Origin: Acholoe squamosa
Lineage: Eukaryota; Annelida; Polychaeta; Phyllodocida; Polynoidae
DNA length: 64,000 nucleotides
NCBI GenBank assembly: GCA_949317995.1
Contig: OX439036.1
Span: 25,565,854-25,629,853 of the forward strand
Direction of reading: 5' to 3'
This document shows, piece by piece, positions 58,239-64,000 of the stretch. Position 1 is the stretch's first letter, and every line of letters starts with the position of its first letter. The notes beneath the pieces are model-generated. The model saw nothing but the letters and a program-made list of their open reading frames with translations, made no database searches and had not been told where the DNA came from. The translations under genes were made by a program, and so were the position numbers.

Positions 58239-58375
58239 CAATTATGGCGAATTACTGTCTTCTGGCCCCACAGTCAATTAGCTACATGTTATCTGGCCCC
58301 CAGTCATATGGCCAAAAAAAACTAGCTGCAAAATTATGAGGCCCCTATGTCTTTTGGCATAAATTTAGCCTCTTC

Positions 58376-58460
58376 TCATTGTACGTCATTGTATGTCATC
58401 GTAAGTCATTGTACCTCATCGTACGTCATTGTGCGCCATCGTACGTCATCGTAAGTAATC
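58376..58460. repeat. GTACGTCATC minisatellite
   Basis: About eight degenerate 10-bp units (GTACGTCATC, GTAAGTCATT, GTGCGCCATC). A related array on the other strand lies at 61,341-61,560. Confidence 0.8.
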
Positions 58461-58999
58461 AGACTTCACAATACCCCAATAACATAAAATGAAGGGTTGA
58501 CATACGATGAGATATGATTTTTGTTTAAAAGGTTTTATTGGGTCTAAAGTTAAATACCAGAATTCGGTCTGGCCGTTCTGCCATCTGGGCCCACATTTCA
58601 GCCTTCTATGTTGACAATTGGTATGGCGGCGAGTAATAATATTATCTTCAGTGGACCATAAAGCAGAGAAAATAGCTTCTAACAATCGTATTCACACATG
58701 ACAGATCAGCAAAACCAGAAAAGTTCAAGACTCCAGGCACTCGCATTATAGTATTGGTGAAACCACTCAGTGGTCTTGGGAAAGGGGAGGGGAGTGGTTG
58801 GTGAGGGATGAAGGGGGATTGAAAATGTGGAAGGAGTTTAGTATTTTGTCATAGTGTGATATTTTACATCCTGAAGTATAATACCTACAGCTCATAGAGA
58901 CTCCAGTACACTCAGGTTTGGCTCAATCAGTGCCGGAAGAGCTACATGTATATGTATATATATTGCTGCTAGCACAGTGAAATCAACATATAAACAGAG

Positions 59000-59450
59000 A
59001 TAGAGGGAAGCAAAAGAGAATTATCATGAGAAAGAGATCTAATACTGTGCCTGGAAAATTCAACTTAGTATATGGTATTTTGAAAAATAAGATAAGTATA
59101 GTGTAATGATATGTGAGTGAGCATAGTATGAACATCTAGCATAGTAGTAAATACTACATTACCAAAAGACCTCTTATCATAGGAGAAAAGCCCATATCAA
59201 TCTCGAGCTTAAATGTCGATTCACCATAATGACTGTGGTAATACCACATGACATACCCTAGGATGAAAATAGAATGCAATATTAAGGACATAGACATAGA
59301 TATGGAGAAACAATAAAACAGTGATAATATCATAGATAATACAGCATAGAGAGACATAGATAATGACACAATGAGCAGTGGTAACTACCAGCTGCTGCAG
59401 TGGCAAATTATAAGATTATTGTCTAGAAATGGTAATACCAGCTACTAGAC
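59000..59450 (-). other. 3' untranslated region of the retrotransposon (approximate)
   Basis: Sequence after the RT stop on the minus strand with repeated TATCTATG motifs. The true 3' end cannot be fixed; no long poly(A). Confidence 0.4.
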
Positions 59451-61330
59451 TTACCTGAACCAGTTTGTATCAATTGGTATAATAAAACAGTTTGGAAAAT
59501 CTTTTTGGATTATGTTTTTGAATAATTCTTTCTCCAGAATATTAGTGTATTTTGCACAAAGGTTATTCCAGCAGTTTATCGCTCTAAACCTGGCTGATTT
59601 ACCATATACAGGATGTTTGATACAAGTGTAACAGTACCTTGTACCGTCGAAACGTCTGGTTGGTAAATCCCTATTGTCAATGAGATCAACATTAATTTTT
59701 AGATCATAGGCATAGTAAATTAGGTGAATATACCTTCTCTCTCTCAGACTTTTGACATTGGCCCTATCATGAGTTTGTCTTGTGGTCATGCTTGGGTTAG
59801 GTCCAAGCCTGACATTATATACTATTCTCAACGCCTTGTTTTGAAGGAGCTGCAAGTCTTTGAGTTGGTCCTTACAATTATCATCATAGATTACCTCACA
59901 ATAATCGTAATGAGGAAGAATGGTGCTGGTATAGATATTTAGAGCAGTATTACCATCTGTATATTTTCTTATTCTAGCTAACTGTATAACCTTGGAGTTT
60001 ACCCTATCATAGACAGTACTAATATGCTTATTGAAGGATAGGTTATTATCTAAAATTACACCCAAATATTTGAAGGCTTGTACTTCTTCCAGTTGTACTC
60101 CCCTAATATAGAAATTGGGATGTATGGCTGGTGGTGGGCCTATGAACATCCATTGTGTTTTTTTCTGATTTATCGTAAGACTGTTCATAATACACCAACT
60201 TGACAACTTGTTTAAAGCAACTTGTAGCTCTCTCGGATCAGTGGAGGAAATCACAGCATCATCAGCATAAAGAACTATATTACAGTTTCCTACCTGCTTC
60301 ACCAGGTCATTTATATAGATAATGAACAAAATAGGACCTGCTGTTGAGCCTTGTGGCACTCCATACATTATAGGCAAGGTCTTAGAAAATTTGTTATTCA
60401 CACCAACTTCCTGAGTCCTATTTGTCAAGTAGGACTTAAACCAATCACATGTATTGTCATTAAGTCCATAATCAGATAATTTTCGTATTAGTATAGGGTG
60501 AGAAACAGTATCAAATGTCTTTTTATAGTCAATGAAGATAGAGAAGGTAGTCTTCCTATTGTTAAAGTTTTCATAGACCATATCCAAGTAATCACTGACA
60601 GCAGATAATGTAGAGTGATTTTTCCTGAAACCATGTTGGGCACAAGTGATATGATTTTTGCCTTCCATATAATTTTTAAGCCTTGTAATAACTAATTTTT
60701 CAAGAATTTTGCCAGGTAGCGGGAGTTGGCTTATGGGCCTTAGATCGTTCACAGATTTGCTATTGGGTTTCTTTGGTATGGGGGTGACAATGGCATGTTT
60801 CCACACATCAGGAAAACTTGCATCTAATAGGGATTTGTTATAGATCATCCTAAGCTTACTACAGTCTCGAAGTAATAACTGCTTAATGACAGAGGATTTC
60901 ACATTTGTGATAGCAGATGACTTAGTGACACAAATTTCAACAATAGCTTTTTTTTATATCATCTTCATCAAAAAGAGTAAACAATAGGTCATGCTTTACA
61001 TGTACTTGTGGTATATTGCTCCTATATAATACCTTGGGTAAAACATCCGCAAGTTTTTTACCAATTTTAGTGAAAAATTCATTGATATAATCAGGGATTT
61101 GAGCAGGACCATATTTGTGCCCAGTCTCATCATCAATAATTTGATTTATACAGTCACCTTTATATTTAGGGAGCAATTTTCTAACACCTCTCCAGAATTC
61201 ACGAGGATCAGTTTTATGCTTATCCAGCAGCTTGCTCAGGGTATTCTTTTTATTAACAGCAATAGCAATATCAACTCTCTTGGCAAATGTATCAGTGACA
61301 GCCCAGTCACCTGATGAGCTATGATGATTA
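59451..61330 (-). pseudogene. Non-LTR retrotransposon reverse transcriptase
   Basis: The minus-strand frame from about 61,330 to 60,937 gives the linker before RT (WRGVRKLLPKYKGD, INEFFTKIGKKLADVLP). After a one-base shift at a T/A homopolymer (about 60,947-60,955), the long frame 60,902-59,451 carries the whole RT. Motifs are LRPISQLPLPGKILEKLV, IFIDYKKTFDTV (motif A), YGVPQGSTAGPILFIIYIND (motif B), LYADDAVI (motif C), AFKYLGVILDNNLSFNKHI, and a complete C-terminal domain. The endonuclease is absent (5' truncation, ending in the minisatellite at about 61,330). Jockey/CR1/L2-like, related to but clearly different from the RT in the Polinton. Except for the homopolymer frameshift it is well preserved, so insertion is fairly recent. 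Confidence 0.88.
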
Positions 61331-61340
61331 ATGTTAAAGG

Positions 61341-61560
61341 GTGGAATAAAGTGATGATGTATAATGACATTATGATCACATAAGATCACATATGATGATG
61401 TACATTAAAAAGAGGAATAAAGTGGTGAGGTAGAATGAGGTATAAGGACGTATAATGACGTTTTAATTACCTTCAATGAGGGAAGATGATAAGAGTTTGA
61501 ATGAGCGTGAGATGATGGGGTACGATGATATATGATGATGTATTATGATAACAGATAGGT
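61341..61560 (-). repeat. GATGATGTATAATGA minisatellite
   Basis: Degenerate ATGATG/ATAATGACG units, the complement of the 58.4-kb array; it marks the 5' truncation point of the retrotransposon. Confidence 0.7.
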
Positions 61561-61743
61561 ATGATGATAATGGATGAAGTATGAGACTGTAAGAAGAAAA
61601 GAAAATTCAAAAATTCATGGGAAAGGGGTAAGTTGCGGCCTGGTGACAGGGGGCCTAATGACATAGGGGCCATTTGACATAGGGGCCAAATGACAGGGGG
61701 CTAAAGGGAAGAGGGGCCAAAAGACTGGAACCCAATTATGGCG

Positions 61744-63640
61744 TCCATGGCAACCAAATGTCAACAAATGTGCTAAATTTAGGGAAAACATTCTTTTTGT
61801 GGTCTAAATGAGGTCATTTTAGAAGAAAAATAGAGTCTTGGCTATAGCATAATCAGATTCTTCAGAAAAAGTTACCCTAGAATTGTTTTCGCTTAATTTC
61901 TTACTCTTTTTGGCCATATTTCCTTAAATATTGTATTTAGAGCATTTGTGGGTACTTCCCTTAATGTTATAATATTCCCTGTTTCGTCACATATTAGCTT
62001 TGTGGCAAAGCAATTACCCTTTTATTAAAAGAAAAAAAAACTAAAGGGCTCGACATGGACGCCATTGCTGGATCTGGCACCTAGTGAGATAAGCACTGAT
62101 GAGAGCCGGAATGGTGGGTACCAGGCGTTACACGTAACCAAAAGATTCTGCACTGAAAACAGGGAATATTTGACCCTGTATTATCGGCGACAAAACCCTT
62201 TTATGACACGGGTGATTTTATCGGTCTTATATGCTCGCAGCCTTATTCCACCTCTAATAGGCTCTATGGAATATACATTACATGATAAAATTAGATAAAT
62301 CAGTTGATCGCTTTATCACCTTTAGAGTGTCCTTATGAATCTACAAGAGTGTATCCAGATATAGACACTACCAACCTTTGGCTGCCTGATGGAAATGTGC
62401 CAACTAAAAGTATTTAGGGACTAATTGTCTTGTGCATAGCTTGAATTTATACAATATTGTGGGAATAACTTGTGGTTATCTACTGAGTTCATGCCTTTTA
62501 CAATCCCGATTCTGGAAGTTGATGCATGGATACAAATTTGTTGCCTATATCACAGCTGATATATCTCTGAATCTCCCAAACAGTGCGCCTCCAGATGGTA
62601 GATAACCACAAGCAGATCGTGCTAGGCAGAGACCAGGCCCAAACCTGGCCATTGATAACCTTATCTGTGGTCAAATCACTATCTCTAATCTCTTTACGAA
62701 GATTCAGTGCGGGTCTTAAAATGTCATCCATACATTCCTGTCAGCTTTGCTATGCAGAGATGGCTAGATGAGGTTCTAAGATAAAGAATGGATTATTGCC
62801 AGTTTGAATATAGTCGGGGTGGTTAGGGCAAGCCCATAGCTATTTGTCATCACACTAGTGATGGTTTTGGTCTGTGGCTACAACGTCACTATCTCTGTTT
62901 GCAATCCCTTTTTCCTATCTAATTCTCACATTGTACTACAAGGCAAAAGGAGGGGCAGAGATATCAGTGAAAGATAAGTCACGAAGGAGATTCTTCTATC
63001 AAAAATTTATAATTACCATACAATATTATCATACATTTTGAACCATTTATGGGAGTTGTATCCCTCGTTTTAAATTAGTTTTGTGTGAATAGAATATTTA
63101 GATATTTGTTTTCTACTGTTTTCTACAGTTTACATCCAAATCCTGTAAATAAGTCTCATGCATGAGGCATCATGTAAATACTTCTGACATGAATTGTGTT
63201 AGATGGTGGTTTAATGTTATTAGGAATACTGATTATGTCTCACAAGATTTATGATGCCACAGAAAATTCATTACCACTTTATTAATGCAGGGCTACTTCA
63301 GGTCTACAAATGAGGGGTTCTATGGTTTTATGTAGTTCAATGAGCAGCTCCTAAATGTGAGTGATGAGCACCTTAGCGCCATTATCCTGAGCCACCCAAG
63401 CTCACTCTACGCATTCCCCACATCACAACAGCTTAGTAATGCATGCAGGAGGGTAGATGGGCCATGCATTATAAGAACAGCCAGAGTGTCAGATGATTAG
63501 CTCCTACCATGGGATGTAATTAATTAGCTCAAAGGTCAGAGGCAGCAGCTACCCATGATAGTGAGGCAGCATTGTTTTCCATGCTATCTGCACATGATTT
63601 ACACTGATGAATAAGAGTATTAAGTCATGGTTCAAGAGTA
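61744..63640. other. No recognisable feature
   Basis: Ordinary A+T-rich DNA; short chance ORFs only. Confidence 0.5.
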
Positions 63641-63644
63641 TATT

Positions 63645-64000
63645 TTGTAGGGGCCGGCATCGTTGTATATATACTAGTGCGGATCACCCGAGAGATGTGT
63701 TCGTGTGTTGCTTGTTCCTTCTATGCCAACCAGGCGTCGCTTCGCGATACCCGTTTGGTACAAGAGGGGGCAGCACCACGCCTTGCGTCCAGCTCCTTCT
63801 AAGGAGCCGGGCGATTGGCAGAAGGGGACTGGACCTCGTCCAGTCCACATGCGTTACCTGACCTTCTGATTACACTTAATAAAGGCCATCTGAGAGGTGG
63901 AAGATTGAGGGCTTTGCCCAACCCGAACTACTCGTGTTGTGTTGGTTCTTATAGCTACTAAGCGAGCCAAAGAGCCACCCATATCTATATAGCATAGAAC
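63645..64000 (+). mobile_element. Possible LTR, cut by the window end
   Basis: Starts TGTAGGGGCCGGCATCG. TATA-like GTATATATAC lies at 63,665-63,674, a palindrome GGACTGGACCTCGTCCAGTCC-type hairpin at 63,829-63,849, and AATAAA at about 63,878. It is markedly more G+C-rich than the flank. This layout fits a retroelement LTR (promoter, short R, polyadenylation signal) but the other end is outside the window. Confidence 0.35.

Larger units (their letters stand above)
58250..61732. mobile_element. Inverted-repeat element with 11-bp target duplication (MuDR-like?)
   Basis: CAATTATGGCG occurs in direct orientation at 58,239-58,249 and 61,733-61,743. Inside it the ends are inverted: AATTACTGTCTTCTGGCCCC and, on the minus strand, GGTTCCAGTCTTTTGGCCCC. 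Both ends then carry repeats of a GGCCCCTATGTCATT type and a TACGTCATCG/TACGATGATG minisatellite (58,376-58,460 and about 61,341-61,560). A 9-11-bp duplication would suit a Mutator-like element. It has no transposase of its own; a non-LTR retrotransposon sits inside. Confidence 0.6.

Overview
The window looks like intergenic DNA from an animal genome, most likely a marine invertebrate. I cannot place it further; short G and C homopolymer runs and the mix of elements would fit an echinoderm, hemichordate, cephalochordate or mollusc. No host gene, rRNA or functional tRNA is recognisable. Almost everything with structure is a mobile element or a relic of one, separated by A+T-rich DNA in which I see nothing.

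Layout. 1-12.4 kb holds small repeats: a C-rich tract, short inverted-repeat (MITE-like) elements, a tRNA-derived SINE and AT/TAA microsatellites. 12,408-17,969 is a PIF/Harbinger transposon with two convergent genes, a MADF-domain protein (+) and a DDE transposase (-); the transposase is broken by one extra base. 18.1 kb carries a related short element. 21,745-23,490 is a 1.7 kb element built of tandem repeats, and its inverted partner lies at 54,366-56,023. 27,196-37,304 is a Polinton/Maverick (adintovirus-like) element with 0.6-0.7 kb terminal inverted repeats, 5'-AG ends and a near-perfect 6-bp target duplication. 37.97-40.94 kb is a fold-back element carrying hairpins and tRNA-derived SINEs. 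46,850-52,166 is a second PIF/Harbinger element in the opposite orientation, with every predicted exon open. 58,250-61,732 is an inverted-repeat element with an 11-bp target duplication, in which a non-LTR retrotransposon sits. A possible LTR starts at about 63,645 and runs off the window.

How the genes fit together. In each PIF/Harbinger element the DDE nuclease is paired with a MADF (Myb-like) DNA-binding protein that probably recognises the dense CCGA/TCGG motif arrays near both ends. In the Polinton, a protein-primed-type DNA polymerase relic, a possible PC4-like ssDNA-binding protein and a repeat-rich ORF lie on the + strand. A minus-strand cassette encodes two death domains followed by a BIR domain. 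That apoptosis-type cassette inside a virus-like transposon is the most interesting content. The copy is decayed (stop codons, frameshifts, loss of the polymerase catalytic motif C, a retrotransposon insertion), and no integrase, packaging ATPase, protease or major capsid gene can be seen.
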